64,000 nucleotides of DNA from Nonomuraea endophytica (GCF_014203235.1 NZ_JACHIN010000002.1:179245-243244), one strand, 5' to 3'; positions 8,265 to 17,341 are shown, counted from the first letter of the stretch. Notes: generated by a model from the letters alone, not told the origin. Numbers and translations: made by a program.

Positions 8265-9205
8265 GCTCTGTCCGAGATCCTCCACGACGCCGAAGTTCTG
8301 CGGCCTTCGGGGAGGTTCAGTGCAGAAACGAGGAAGTCGCAACCGGCCCGGCGACGGCGACTGCTGCAACCTGACTTCGCGGCTTGTCGGTGGAGTGCGC
8401 GATGTGGTGGCGGCCGATGGTCTGCAGGCGCGCATGGCGGGGCTGCTGGTGCGGCGATCCTCGGCACCGAGCGCCCAAGGTGAACGGGAGATCGCCTACT
8501 AGCACGGAGGCTTGCGTTCCGCCCTGCGACGAAGAATCAGAAGTTATGTCCGGATTCTGGAGCGTGCCTGAACCGATCGCCGGTAACCCCTCGGCGGACC
8601 GCGATTACCTGGACGAGTTCGGCCTTCTCGATGGCGTCTCCCGCCTGGAATACGGCTGGCGCCGAGGCTGCTACGTCGGCCGCGATCGAAGAGCTGACCG
8701 GCCGCCGGGTGATGGGCTGGGATCCTGACGCTCCTGCCGTTTCATCCACGGCGAGCCGGCCTGATGCTCATGCTCGGTCACTGCGTGACGCGTCAATAGG
8801 CGTCACCCAGCACCACAGCGCGAGTTCGGCGCCGACGAGGGCTCAGTTAGCGTGGGCCGTCCCTGGTCAGGGCCACATGGCGACAGCGCTGAAGCCCGTG
8901 CCGCTATTGACGCTTCCCGGCTACTCCCGTGACTCCCTCGCGCGGCGAGGCCAACTCGGCTGGAGCTGTGAGGTCGCAGCCGAAGTGGCGAGTTCTCAAG
9001 TGATCTGGCGGAGCCGGTGGCGAAGCGACACTGTTTCTCACCCGATGTGGCGAGCACCGACTCAGGGACCGCGCTGGTCGCGGCCACAGCCACCATCAGA
9101 CGATACGGCTTCCAGAAACTCGCCACATCGGGCGAGAAGCACCGACCGCCTCGATGCTGTCCAGGAGGTGAGCACCCCACCGGGTGCTCACATCCGAGGG
9201 CCTGG
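8265..9205. other. Degenerate, gene-poor stretch
   Basis: About 940 bases with no convincing gene. A plus-strand peptide starting at ATG 8546 (60 codons, containing RDYLDEFGLLDGVSRLEYGW) has natural composition but no ribosome binding site and no recognised family. The right part contains a long inverted repeat, given separately. The rest is likely eroded or regulatory DNA. Confidence 0.4.
9034..9138. repeat. Long inverted repeat (20-base arms, 65-base spacer)
   Basis: TTCTCACCCGATGTGGCGAG at 9034-9053 is repeated in inverted orientation at 9119-9138, with 19 of 20 positions matching. A further GTGGCGAGTTCT near 8987 resembles one arm. The element lies upstream (in sequence order) of a small secreted-protein gene in otherwise empty DNA. 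It could be a miniature inverted-repeat element, a repeat family of this genome or a large hairpin; no transposase is associated. Confidence 0.6.
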
Positions 9206-9535
9206 CTAGCAGTGGATCGTGGTGTACTGCGCGCCCTTGACAGTCCAGTTGAACCACCACGAGACCACGCCGTTGGCGTCGGCGTACTTCCTGATGTTCC
9301 TGAGCTCCGTTCGCTTGCCGTCCTTGGTATAGGCCGGGCAGACGCCGACCCTGGTCTCGGTGCAGTTCTTGTAGTAGTGGACCATCGCGCCCCCATTGGG
9401 GCTCGGCGGATCGAAGCTCGTCCAGCAGGGCAACGCGCTCTGGGCGGTTGCCGACGCGCTGGTGGGGAGGGTGGTGAGACCCATCACGGCAACAGCCGCA
9501 GCAACCAGGGCCAGGGATCGCTTCAACGGATTCAT
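9206..9535 (-). CDS. Small secreted protein with four cysteines
   Basis: 109 residues starting MNPLKRSLALVAAAVAVMGL, a clear Sec signal peptide with likely cleavage near SASA-TAQ. The mature part of about 80 residues contains four Cys (PCWTSF, KNCTETRVGVCPAY and the C-terminal TIHC), enough for two disulfides, and aromatic residues such as VVSWWFNWTVKG. An ATG 15 bases upstream (9550) is in frame but would place charged residues before the signal. No family is recognised; many actinomycetes encode similar short exported beta-sheet proteins of unknown role. It lies alone between the inverted repeat and a transposase relic. Export is confident; function is unknown. Confidence 0.7.
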   Translation of the reverse strand: MNPLKRSLALVAAAVAVMGLTTLPTSASATAQSALPCWTSFDPPSPNGGAMVHYYKNCTETRVGVCPAYTKDGKRTELRNIRKYADANGVVSWWFNWTVKGAQYTTIHC

Positions 9536-9550
9536 GCTCCTTCGGTGCAT

Positions 9551-9891
9551 CTGTTGATCTTCGAAGTGGCTACGTCCGGAAAGCTAGTCGGTTTGGCTTT
9601 TGATCGGCTTTTCGTGGCGGCATACTGTGCCGCGCCGGTCTGCGCGGGAGGCACGCTGTTGTGGCCACCGCACCCGTGATCGTCGAGCCGGCGAACATCG
9701 CCGCAACCACCGAGCCCTGCTGCCGCAGACCGTCCGGCTCGTGGACGCCATCGACGAGGTGTTCAGGATCTTCATCGCCGGCGCCCAGCTCGCGCCCGAC
9801 GCCGACCCACGCAGCTGCCCGTCGCCGACGACTACATCGACGCGCTCAGCCTGTTCCGCCCGAATATTGAGGTGCGTGCCCTGAGCTGCGG
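9551..9891. other. Intergenic stretch with possible gene fragment
   Basis: On the plus strand, PQTVRLVDAIDEVFRIFIAG followed, after a frame change near 9810, by QLPVADDYIDALSLFRPNIE has natural composition and may be a relic. No family is recognised and there is no start or ribosome binding site. Nothing else is seen. Confidence 0.3.
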
Positions 9892-10635
9892 TTACGCAGA
9901 GTGGCGGTGTTCGCTGATCGTGCCTGCGACGACGGGCTGTCGGCGGATGGATCGCAGGTCGTTGAGGTCGGTTACGTCCCGGGTGGGCCTTGCTACGCTG
10001 TCCGCGGGACGTTGGTCCCGTAGCTGGTGCGGCCGGTGCCCGTTGTGGTGCATTGGATGCTCCTGGAGCACGCGGGTCAGGTGGCGTTCATTGAGGATCA
10101 CGCTTCGGTCCGGGAGTTCGCGGCGCAGTGTGGCGATGACCCGCTCGCAGACGGCGTTCATCCGCGGCGTCCGCGCCAACGTGGTGACGATCCGCAGCTC
10201 TGCAACTGTGAAGACCTCCCGGAAGGCGGAGGTGAAGAGCGGTTCGCGATCGTGGATCACGAACCGTAACCCCGGGAAACGGTCACCCAGGTCCATCACC
10301 AGGTTGCGAGCCTGCGCACCGTCCACTCCCCGGTCGGATGTACAGCCGCCCCGGCCAGCTGCGGTCGCCGGGTGCCATGCTCGGCGGTACGCCGGGCCGA
10401 AACCGGCGTGCAGGATTCCCATGCCGTTGGAGGCAGCGAGGTTGTACCCCAGCCGGGCCAATTCGCCTGCATTCTCCGATGTCCCCAAGTCAGGTTCCCC
10501 CGGACATCCGCACAATCAGTGCTCTGATCGGCCGACGGGTGCGGGCCGTCCCGAACGCCGCCGGTTGGTGAAGGTCCATTTGCGTGCTACGAGGTTGCGA
10601 TGCCAGCGCAAGATCGGGGCTGGGGTGACCTGGCA
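9892..10635 (-). pseudogene. Integrase-core transposase relic (IS481/IS3-like), copy 1
   Basis: Read on the minus strand from about 10635: ILRWHRNLVARKWTFTNRR, then RALIVRM, then (after a frame change) NAGELARLGYNLAASNG and HAGFGPAYRRAWHP, then ARNLVMDLGDRFPGLRFVI, TPRMNAVCERVIATLRRELP and QEHPMHHNGHRPHQLRDQRP to a stop at 9892. This follows the order of a common actinobacterial integrase-core (rve) transposase: N-terminal HTH-associated linker, DDE catalytic core, then the HNxHRPH signature. A block with the first catalytic Asp is missing between the HTH part and the core, and frames change, so the element is dead. No terminal repeats were identified. A second relic of the same type lies on the opposite strand at 12770-13202. 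Confidence 0.8.
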
Positions 10636-10851
10636 TCATCGCCGCCGTCCAGTTCTCCCCACGCCCGTGGGGGGTGAACCGATAGTGATCCAGGGACGGA
10701 TTTGGTGTGCCCCGGGCCTGGTGGAGTCGCGTTTCTGGACTGTCACGCCACGGATGGTCATGAGATCCTCTTCGTCCGGCCAGTACTCGGCAGCGCCGAT
10801 CCTTCCAGAGGGTGGCGACAGCGGCAGCAGCACGTTCATCGACCATCAGCC

Positions 10852-12441
10852 TCATGGTGTGACGGTCCAAGTGCCAAACGGCTTGAAGGCGCTGCACTTG
10901 GCTCCGGACTGGATGTCCGTGGTCTTTTTCGGCCCTGGCCCCACGGTGAGGGCGAGGAGCGCGGTGTCTCGCAGGTAGTACGTGGCTTGCGCGTCGATCG
11001 TGGCGCTCAAGCCGCTGTTGGCCGCCGCGTCGTTGTACCACAGGCGTGCCACGCCGGAGTTGTGCCTCGAGCCTGTGCACGCGTTTCGCACCGACACTCG
11101 CAGCTTGAGCTGTGATCCCGGGGGGAAGCTCACCGGGGTGAATGGGGCGAGGGTGACGGTGGCCAGATGCGCGTTGTTGAAGCCGCTGCTGCCGCCACCG
11201 AAGCTGTTGAGCTGACCGGAGGCCACCAGGGTGGAGTCGCGGTAGACCTCGGCGAGCAGGTCGAATTTAACGCCCACGTCGTCGCTGTTCTTGAGCCCGA
11301 TCCAGATCCTCGGCGAGCCCAGCGCTGTGAGCTGCCTGGTCTGCGCCTGGAGGCCCTCGATCTTCACGTTGTCGATAACGTTCCCTGCGCTGATCCCGAG
11401 GCTGAGGTATCCCTGGGCGTAGGCGGCGTCGGTCGCGGCGTTGGTGAGCGTGTCGTCGACGTAGCTGCGAAGCTGGCCGCCGATGGCGCACAGCTTCACC
11501 CGGTGCGGGTCGGTGCCGAACACGGCCTTGGGCGGGTTGGTCCCGTTGTTGAAGTAGCCGCCGTCCTTGTAGAGGGAGATGAAGTTGTAGTTGGGGTGTT
11601 CGGCGATGGTGTTGAGATCAGAGCCGTAGCCCGTGCCGCCGAACGGTGTGGCGTGCTGCTGCCGTACGTGGAGGGCGACGATCCCGGCTGTGGGGAATCT
11701 GACGTCGAAGGACAGGCACTGGTCGGTGAGCAGGAGCGCGGGCAGTCCGACGGGGTCGGCCCCGCCGGGGAAGGTCAGGGCGTTGCCCTGGATGACAGGC
11801 ATGGACTGCTCAGCTGTCCACCCGTTGTCGTGTGCGACGAGGGTGGTGCCGTCGGCGTCGGTGAAGTCGTCGGCGAAAACCGTGGCCAGCGCCGGCGCCG
11901 GGGAGATGCCGAAATCCTGCACGTAGCCGGATCCCAGATGGGGCAGGCCGACGATGCCCAGTGTCGTGCCGACCGTCCCGGACGGCGGTCGCATGTGGAG
12001 CCAGTTCTCTTCGGCGGGCGCGACGTCGGGGAAGGAGTAGCCGCCATCGGCGTCCGTGGTGGCCGTTAGCTGCTCGTTCACCTGCCCGAAGCCCAGACCG
12101 GAGTAGAGCGTGACGATCACGCCCGCGTGCCCGCTCTCCCCGGTGTCGCGGACGCCGTTGCCGTTGGCGTCGTCGTAGACCGTGCCGTCGAGGGTGACGC
12201 CTGTGGTGTAGAGCTCGGCGGTCGAGGCGGCGTGGTTGCCGGCGTCGTAGGCACCGGCCATCAGTACGTCACCGTCGTCGAGCTTGACCGGCTCCCCGCC
12301 GTGCTGGCTGGTGAAGGCAGCAGCACCGTAGGTCCAGTTGTCGGAGGCGGACGCCGCGCCGGGAAAACAAAGTATGGCAGCGAGCGCAATTAATGCACAC
12401 ATACCGCGCGACAGCCTTTTCGGGGAAACTGTGGATCGCAT
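10852..12441 (-). CDS. Secreted multidomain protein with SdrD_B-like repeat and lectin-like domain
   Basis: 529 residues from ATG 12441, which has AGAGG about 5 bases upstream; an in-frame start 30 bases earlier is less likely. The N-terminus is a signal peptide (LIALAAILCFPGAASA). A short kelch-like stretch (DDGDVLMAGAYDAGNHAAST) is followed by an SdrD_B/Cna-B-like domain: GTVYDDANGNGVRDTGESG, VIVTLYSG, TDADGGYSFPDV. A jelly-roll (LamG/concanavalin-like) region comes next, with FADDFTDADGT, HVRQQHATPFGGTGYG and NVIDNVKIEGL, and then a C-terminal beta-rich domain without a name. There is no LPxTG or C-terminal anchor, so it is probably released. It likely binds glycans or other surface polymers. 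The gene sits between two oppositely oriented transposase relics and could have been carried in (inference). Confidence 0.8.
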   Translation of the reverse strand: MRSTVSPKRLSRGMCALIALAAILCFPGAASASDNWTYGAAAFTSQHGGEPVKLDDGDVLMAGAYDAGNHAASTAELYTTGVTLDGTVYDDANGNGVRDTGESGHAGVIVTLYSGLGFGQVNEQLTATTDADGGYSFPDVAPAEENWLHMRPPSGTVGTTLGIVGLPHLGSGYVQDFGISPAPALATVFADDFTDADGTTLVAHDNGWTAEQSMPVIQGNALTFPGGADPVGLPALLLTDQCLSFDVRFPTAGIVALHVRQQHATPFGGTGYGSDLNTIAEHPNYNFISLYKDGGYFNNGTNPPKAVFGTDPHRVKLCAIGGQLRSYVDDTLTNAATDAAYAQGYLSLGISAGNVIDNVKIEGLQAQTRQLTALGSPRIWIGLKNSDDVGVKFDLLAEVYRDSTLVASGQLNSFGGGSSGFNNAHLATVTLAPFTPVSFPPGSQLKLRVSVRNACTGSRHNSGVARLWYNDAAANSGLSATIDAQATYYLRDTALLALTVGPGPKKTTDIQSGAKCSAFKPFGTWTVTP

Positions 12442-12624
12442 GTCGACCTCTGCGATAAGAAACGTGAACACTGATCCCCGATGGACCTAGAACACTAACC
12501 GAGGCGACCGGTCCGACAACACGCGCAATAGCCATAAAATTCTAACCCGAGGAGTATTCCATTTCCCCCGCAAATAGGACTCTAGGGGTGAAAATCCAAC
12601 AAAGGGACTATTTGGGAGGTTTCC

Positions 12625-12768
12625 ATGAAGTCCTTATTGCTCGTCGGCGAGGTCCTTAAGTTCGGCCAGGGCTTGTCGCAGGTGGCCCGGGAGGGTTCAG
12701 AGGCCGCGGCCAGTGTCGCTCAGATCGAGGGCGGCGAGCGCGTAGTGAGCACCGCCCGGCACTCCTGA
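12625..12768 (+). CDS. Possible 47-residue small protein with strong ribosome binding site
   Basis: GGGAGG lies 5-6 bases before an ATG at 12625, which opens a 47-codon frame beginning [20 protein letters not shown] and ending in ARHS. The upstream 130 bases are AT-richer than the surroundings (AAATAGGACTCTAG, ATCCAACAAAGG), as expected for a promoter. The peptide is amphipathic, has no signal peptide and belongs to no family known to me. The frame runs into the transposase relic at its end, so it could also be a truncated gene head cut by that insertion. Low to moderate confidence. Confidence 0.4.
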   Translation: MKSLLLVGEVLKFGQGLSQVAREGSEAAASVAQIEGGERVVSTARHS

Positions 12769-12769
12769 C

Positions 12770-13202
12770 CGCCCGCGCTGCGGCGGACCAACATGGAAAG
12801 CAGTTCCTGATCGCCCAGGCCGAGCACATCGTTGCCGCCGATTTCTTCCACGTCGACACAATTCTCTTGCAGCGTCTGTACGTGTTGTTTGTGATGGAGG
12901 TGGAGGCACGGCGCGTGCACATCCTGGGCGTGACCGCCAGCCCCACCGGCGCGTGGACGACTCAGCACGTCCGCAATCTGCTCATGAACCTCAGGAGCAG
13001 GCTGGGCTCGTTTCGGTTCCTCATCCGTGATCGGGATACCAAATTTACCGCCGCCAGCGAGGGGATCACGGTGATGAAGACTCCACCGCGAACGCCTCCA
13101 GCCAACTGCTACGCCGAACGCTGGGGGCGCACCGGCCGAGCTGAGTGCACCGACCGCATGCTCGTCTACGGCGAACGCCACCTGCGATCACACGAGTTTT
13201 GA
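12770..13202 (+). pseudogene. Integrase-core transposase relic, copy 2
   Basis: The plus strand encodes [93 protein letters not shown] and VYGERHLRS. This is the catalytic core of the same integrase-core family as the relic at 9892-10635. First and second catalytic Asp (DFFHVDT and LIRDRDTKF) and the Glu (YAERW) are visible, but the HTH part and the C-terminal HNxHRPH block are missing, and a piece after FTAASEG is shortened. It is in opposite orientation to copy 1, with the secreted-protein gene between them. Inactive. Confidence 0.8.
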
Positions 13203-13285
13203 AGCGGTAGCACGCACCTGCTCCTCCAGCGCGCCACGGCCACGGGGGCGCGCACGACACGGCCATGTGGCACCTGGTTCCTCGA

Positions 13286-13510
13286 TCATCTCCATCGCGC
13301 CAACTCCCGGATCCACACCAGCGGCTCGGGCCGGGTCTTGGCCGGCATCTCCAGCACCGCCGCAGGGTTGGAGTCGATCAGCCGGCCCTGGCAGATGGCC
13401 ACGCTCAGCGCATGCCGAAGGGTCGCCCGGATGCCGTGCATCGTGGCCACGCTCACCGCCCGCCGGACGACCGAGCCGTCCGTGCTCGAGCACGCCGACC
13501 AACCGCGCGC
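13286..13510 (-). pseudogene. Tyrosine recombinase (phage integrase) core-binding fragment
   Basis: One minus-strand frame, different from the longest open frame here, reads TMHGIRATLRHALSVAICQG, RLIDSNPAAVLEMPAKTRPE and PLVWIRELARWR-stop (13286). This matches the end of the SAM-like core-binding domain of actinobacterial tyrosine integrases, whose text is typically LRHALNxAxRQGLIxxNPA followed by a Pro/Arg-rich linker. The catalytic R-H-R-Y domain is entirely missing. Upstream sequence is not recognisable. It is a relic that adds to the evidence for old mobile-element activity at 9.9-13.5 kb. Confidence 0.6.
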
Positions 13511-13754
13511 CTGACCGGGAAGCCAGCCCCGGACATGGTGAACGCAGGCCCGCTACGCGTGCGCCACCGAAATCGGGGCACGCTCGACCTCTTGGACGCT
13601 GACCTGCGTGTTCGCGTAGGCGGTTGAGGTCGGCTCCGTCATCCTCCTGACGGAGCGACCCGCCGACCGGCCTGTGCGAAATCCCGTTCTCCAGGGCGAT
13701 AACCCCGCGTCAACCGCTTCCTAGCGTGGAGTGACCACCAACACGGGAGTGAAC

Positions 13755-14900
13755 ATGCGCAGAAGAACGGGATCGGCGCTCGCCCTCGCGGCCGCGCTGA
13801 CCTTGAGCTTTGCCCCGGCGGCCCAGGCCGCGGAGCGGCCGGTGAGCGCCGCCGGGGATGAACTGGGCGATGTGCAGGCGGCGGTCGACGCCCTGGCCAG
13901 GACCCCGGGCGTGCTCGCGGTGATCGGCGAGGCACGGGTCGACGGCCGCCTGGTCGGCAGCGGCTCGGCCGGATCGCGCCTGCGGGATGGCAAGGGTGGG
14001 AAGGTGCCGCCGGGCGCCCGCTACCGGGCCGGTTCGCAGACGAAGCTGATGATCGCCGTGGCCGTGCTGCAGTTGGTCAAGGAGGGCAAGCTCGGCCTGG
14101 ACGACAAGGTCGGCAAGCTGCTGCCCCAGGTCAGGCGGGGGGCCATCGTGCAGAAGGCGAACAGCATCACTGTCCGGCACCTTCTGCGCCACACCTCCGG
14201 CATCCCCGACTGGGGCGGCAAGATCGCCGCCGACCCCGACCGCTACTTCTTCAAGGACGTCGACCGCCACCACAGCCCGCTGGAGGTCGTCAAGCTGTCC
14301 AGGGGCCTGCCCCGCACCGGCGCACCCGGCGAACGCTTCTCCTACTCCAACACCAACTTCACCCTGCTCGGCATGATCGTCGAGAAGGTGACCGGCCGCT
14401 CTCTGCGGAGCGAGATCGACCGGCGGATCTTCAAGCCGCTGCGCATGACCCGCAGCTATCTGGCCACGAAACCGGGTATCAAGGGCACTCACGCGCACAG
14501 CTACATGTCCGACGCCTCGGGAAAGCTCCATGACGTGTCCCGGCTGAATCCGTCCTTCGGCGGCGCGGCCGGCGGTGTCATCTCCACGGCCCGTGACCTC
14601 AGCACCTTCGCCCGCGCGTTCCGCGGCGGCAAGCTGCTGCCGCCCAAGCTGATGAAGGTGCTCAGCGACCCGCCCGAGGGCATGCCCGAACCGCCTCCGG
14701 GGCCTCAGCCCTGCGCCGGTACGCAGGTCGGCAGTTTCCCCGGCTACATCAGCGCCACGGCCACGTCCAACGACGGACGGCGCCAGTTCGCGTTCTCCAT
14801 CACCCTCAGCGGGCCGGACAAGGTCCGCAGGGACGTCCTGGACAAGCCCGGCCTGCTGCAGAAGGCGGCGGAGTCCGTGATCTGCCCCGGTGCGTCATGA
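13755..14900 (+). CDS. Secreted class C serine hydrolase (beta-lactamase / D,D-peptidase-like)
   Basis: 381 residues from ATG 13755, preceded by GGGAG. A Sec signal peptide covers residues 1-27 (ALAAALTLSFAPAAQAA). The catalytic S-x-x-K motif is GSQTK (Ser94, Lys97), the Y-x-N-type motif is FSYSNTNF, and HTSGIPDWGG and GGAAGGVISTARDLSTFAR are the usual class C/AmpH landmarks. The third KTG-like box is not obvious; CAGTQVGSFPGYIS may take its place. Homologues include D-alanyl-D-alanine carboxypeptidases and esterases of beta-lactamase fold, so cell-wall remodelling or ester hydrolysis outside the cell is likely. The end overlaps the next gene by ATGA, indicating coupled expression with a secreted lipase-like protein. 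Confidence 0.88.
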   Translation: MRRRTGSALALAAALTLSFAPAAQAAERPVSAAGDELGDVQAAVDALARTPGVLAVIGEARVDGRLVGSGSAGSRLRDGKGGKVPPGARYRAGSQTKLMIAVAVLQLVKEGKLGLDDKVGKLLPQVRRGAIVQKANSITVRHLLRHTSGIPDWGGKIAADPDRYFFKDVDRHHSPLEVVKLSRGLPRTGAPGERFSYSNTNFTLLGMIVEKVTGRSLRSEIDRRIFKPLRMTRSYLATKPGIKGTHAHSYMSDASGKLHDVSRLNPSFGGAAGGVISTARDLSTFARAFRGGKLLPPKLMKVLSDPPEGMPEPPPGPQPCAGTQVGSFPGYISATATSNDGRRQFAFSITLSGPDKVRRDVLDKPGLLQKAAESVICPGAS

Positions 14901-16210
14901 TCGAGCAGACGCGCCCGAGAAGGCGTGCCGTCCTGGGGCTCGCGCCGGCCGTGCTGCTGGCGGTCAACGCGCTACCGGCGATCGCGGCGGGGTCGTCGCC
15001 GACGTCGTTCACTCCCGTGATGCCGGCGCCGACGGGCGCCTATCCGATCGGCCGGGTGATGATCCACCTGGTCGACCGTAAGCGGCGAGATCCCTGGAAT
15101 CCCGGCAGGAAGCGCGAGCTGATGGTGACCGTCACCTACCCGGCTCGTGCGACCGGAGGGTGCCCACGAGGTTCCTGGATGACGCCGACTCAGTCGAAGG
15201 CCCTGGAGGGCCTCAACGACTACCTGGGCATCGCGAAGGGAACGGTGAACTGGCGCGGGATGCTCGGGCACGCCCGAGTGGGCGCTCCCGTCCACCGGCG
15301 GCGCGGCGGGCTGCCGGTGGTGCTGGTTTCGCACGGGGTCTGGGGCAGCCGCGAAGCGCACGGCGCGCACACCGAGGACCTGGCGAGTCACGGCTACGTG
15401 GTGGTGTCGATCGACCACACCTTCGAGGCGGCGGCGGTCGAGTTCCCCGGTGGTCGGGTCGAGGTCTCGGCTCAGCGGCCGAGCCCGGAACTGCTGAAGA
15501 ACATCGAGTTCATCAATAAGATGATGAACGCCCGGGTGGCCGACGTCAGATTCGTCCTCGACGAGCTGGAACGCCTGGACGACGGCCACAACGTGGACGC
15601 GTCCCGAAGGCCGCTGCCTCCGGGCCTGCCCGGCTCGCTGGATCTGCGGCGGACCGGCATGTTCGGCCACTCCGGCGGGGGTTTCACCACGGCCGAGGCG
15701 ATGTTCCACGACAGGCGGATCCGCGCCGGGATCAACCTCGACGGCCAGATGAAGCCGCCCTTCGACGGCTCGTACGGCCAAGCCGCCCAGCGGGGCCTGG
15801 GCAGGGATCGGGCCTTCCTCCTGTTCGGCGGCGGCCGGCTGATCAATCCCCAGGGCCAGATCGTCAACCACAACCATGTGATCGGAGCGGCCAACCCCAC
15901 CAACGACGACACGTCCTGGGCGAGCTTCTGGAAGGCGCACCGGGGGTGGAAGCGCGATTTCACCCTGCGTGACGGCGCGCACGAGAGCTTCACGGATCTC
16001 CAGCTCCTGTTCCGGCAGGTCGCCGAGCACTGGAACCTCTCCGTGGCGGCCAAGCTCGACCCCCGCATCGGCGTCGTCGCCGGCGGGAGGTCGATCCTGG
16101 CCCAGCGCACGTACATCGCCGCCTTCTTCGATCTGCACCTGCTGGGCCGAGACCGCCATATGCTGAACGGCCCTTCACGCCACTTCCCCGAGATCGCCTT
16201 CGTACCTTAG
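14897..16210 (+). CDS. Exported alpha/beta hydrolase (PAF-acetylhydrolase-like)
   Basis: 437 residues. The N-terminus carries a signal with RPRRRAVLGLAPAVLLAV, not a perfect twin-arginine motif but basic enough to leave Tat export open. The catalytic domain shows LPVVLVSHGVWGSREAH (HG oxyanion), VVVSIDHTFEAAA, and the nucleophile elbow MFGHSGGGFTTAEAM. INLDGQMKPPF follows, and the catalytic His is probably in RDGAHESFTDL. This pattern (FGHSxGG plus a late AHxSFTD) is that of platelet-activating-factor acetylhydrolase / dienelactone-hydrolase-like lipases. It overlaps the serine hydrolase gene by 4 bases, so the two exported hydrolases form a small operon. Substrate unknown. Confidence 0.85.
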   Translation: MIEQTRPRRRAVLGLAPAVLLAVNALPAIAAGSSPTSFTPVMPAPTGAYPIGRVMIHLVDRKRRDPWNPGRKRELMVTVTYPARATGGCPRGSWMTPTQSKALEGLNDYLGIAKGTVNWRGMLGHARVGAPVHRRRGGLPVVLVSHGVWGSREAHGAHTEDLASHGYVVVSIDHTFEAAAVEFPGGRVEVSAQRPSPELLKNIEFINKMMNARVADVRFVLDELERLDDGHNVDASRRPLPPGLPGSLDLRRTGMFGHSGGGFTTAEAMFHDRRIRAGINLDGQMKPPFDGSYGQAAQRGLGRDRAFLLFGGGRLINPQGQIVNHNHVIGAANPTNDDTSWASFWKAHRGWKRDFTLRDGAHESFTDLQLLFRQVAEHWNLSVAAKLDPRIGVVAGGRSILAQRTYIAAFFDLHLLGRDRHMLNGPSRHFPEIAFVP

Positions 16211-16237
16211 GAGACCCCTGGCCGGGCCGGGTGGATG

Positions 16238-16366
16238 TCAGCGGAGGGCGTCCGCCGGTTCCATCCGGGCGGCGCGCAGCGACGGGTAGAGCCCGGCGAG
16301 CAGGCCGACGACCGCACCCAGGAGCGGGGCCAGCAGGGTGACGCGCACGTCGAGGAGCGGGGTCCA
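16238..16366 (-). pseudogene. FtsX-type ABC permease, C-terminal scrap
   Basis: The last 43 codons before the stop at 16238 read LLDVRVTLLAPLLGAVVGLL and AGLYPSLRAARMEPADALR. This is the unmistakable end of MacB/FtsX-like ABC transporter permeases: final membrane helix, then P-x-x-x-A-A-x-x-x-P-x-x-A-L-R. Nothing else of the permease is present; the sequence switches to an aminotransferase at about 16366. Confidence 0.75.
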
Positions 16367-16985
16367 GGCCCGCCAGGTCGAGCGCATGGAGTCCGGCCAG
16401 GTCGTGGACGGGCCGCGGTGGCCCGAAGCTCACGTGGAAGGCCACCGGCAGCCCTTGCACCCGCAGCGGCACGCCGTGCCGCCGCCCCAGCTCGGCCAGC
16501 CCCGCCATCAGCCGGCGCCCGTGGTCCTCGATCCGCGCGTACGGCGGGGCCGAGGTCAGCGTGTCGAGGGTGGCGACGATGGCGGCCGCCGCCATCACCG
16601 AGGCGTTGAACGTGCCGGAGTGGTTGACCTTTCCGGTGCCGAACCTGGCCATCAGATCGGCCCGTCCGGCCACCGCGCTGACCGGCCAGCCTCCCGCCAG
16701 CGCCTTGCCGTACACGGCGAGGTCGGGTGTCACGCCGAAGTGCCGCGCGGCACCGCCGAGTGCGAGCCGGAACCCCGTGATGACCTCGTCGAAGACGAGC
16801 ACGGCGCCGGCCCGGTCCGTCAGCTCGCGCACCAGGTCGAGGAAGCCGGCCCTGGGCGGGATGGCGCCCGCGTTGCACATCATCGGCTCGCAGATGACGG
16901 CGGCGATCTCGGCGCCGTGCCGGTCGAACAGCGCGGTGAGGGCCTCGGCGTCGTTGAAGGGGACCACCAGCCAGTCGGCGAGAGC
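16367..16985 (-). pseudogene. Class III aminotransferase (HemL-like), internal fragment
   Basis: About 205 codons read AEIAAVICEPMMCNAGAIPP, GAVLVFDEVITGFRLALGG, LAVYGKALAGGWPVSAVAG and GKVNHSGTFNASVMAAAAIV. These are the PLP-binding half of glutamate-1-semialdehyde-type class III aminotransferases; the D-E-V-I-T-G-F-R motif and the PLP lysine (YGKA) are intact. The family is normally about 430 residues; here the N-terminal half is replaced by an MFS fragment and the C-terminal end by an FtsX fragment. Joins are abrupt with no linker. Inactive as it stands. Confidence 0.8.
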
Positions 16986-17218
16986 GCCGGCGACAGGGCC
17001 CTGAGCGCCGCGTCCATCGCGGTGGGCAGGACGAAGCCGGGGCCGAGTCCGTATATGGCCGTCATCGCGGTGCCGGTGGTGGCTCCGTAGAACAGACAGG
17101 CGGCCAGGAGCGTGAGGCCCAGGGCGGCGGCGAGTTGGGGGCCGATCGTCCGGCTCAGCCTGCTCGCCGGGATCATCCCGGCCGCGAACACCAGCGTGTA
17201 GACGGTGACGATGCGGAG
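16986..17218 (-). pseudogene. MFS transporter fragment
   Basis: Minus-strand codons VTVYTLVFAAGMIPASRLS, LAAALGLTLLAACLFYGATT and AIYGLGPGFVLPTAMDAALR form two to three membrane helices of a major facilitator transporter (the PASRLSRTIGPQ loop resembles motif A). Both ends are cut: the upstream side stops at about 17218 and the downstream side fuses to the aminotransferase piece near 16986. Confidence 0.6.
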
Positions 17219-17341
17219 AGGTGCTTTCCCCGGGGTGGTTCCGACCCGAGCGGAAGGCCCAGACAGCGGAGCGACGAGTTACGGCCGGAGTGACCGCCGG
17301 GCTGGGGCGCCCGGCGGCCCGCGTGGATGCGGCTACCGGTT

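Noticed and set aside
11167..12069. Plus-strand 300-codon frame opposite the secreted SdrD_B-like protein
   Set aside because: Val/Gly/Glu-rich shadow of the minus-strand gene, which has a signal peptide and a recognisable domain.
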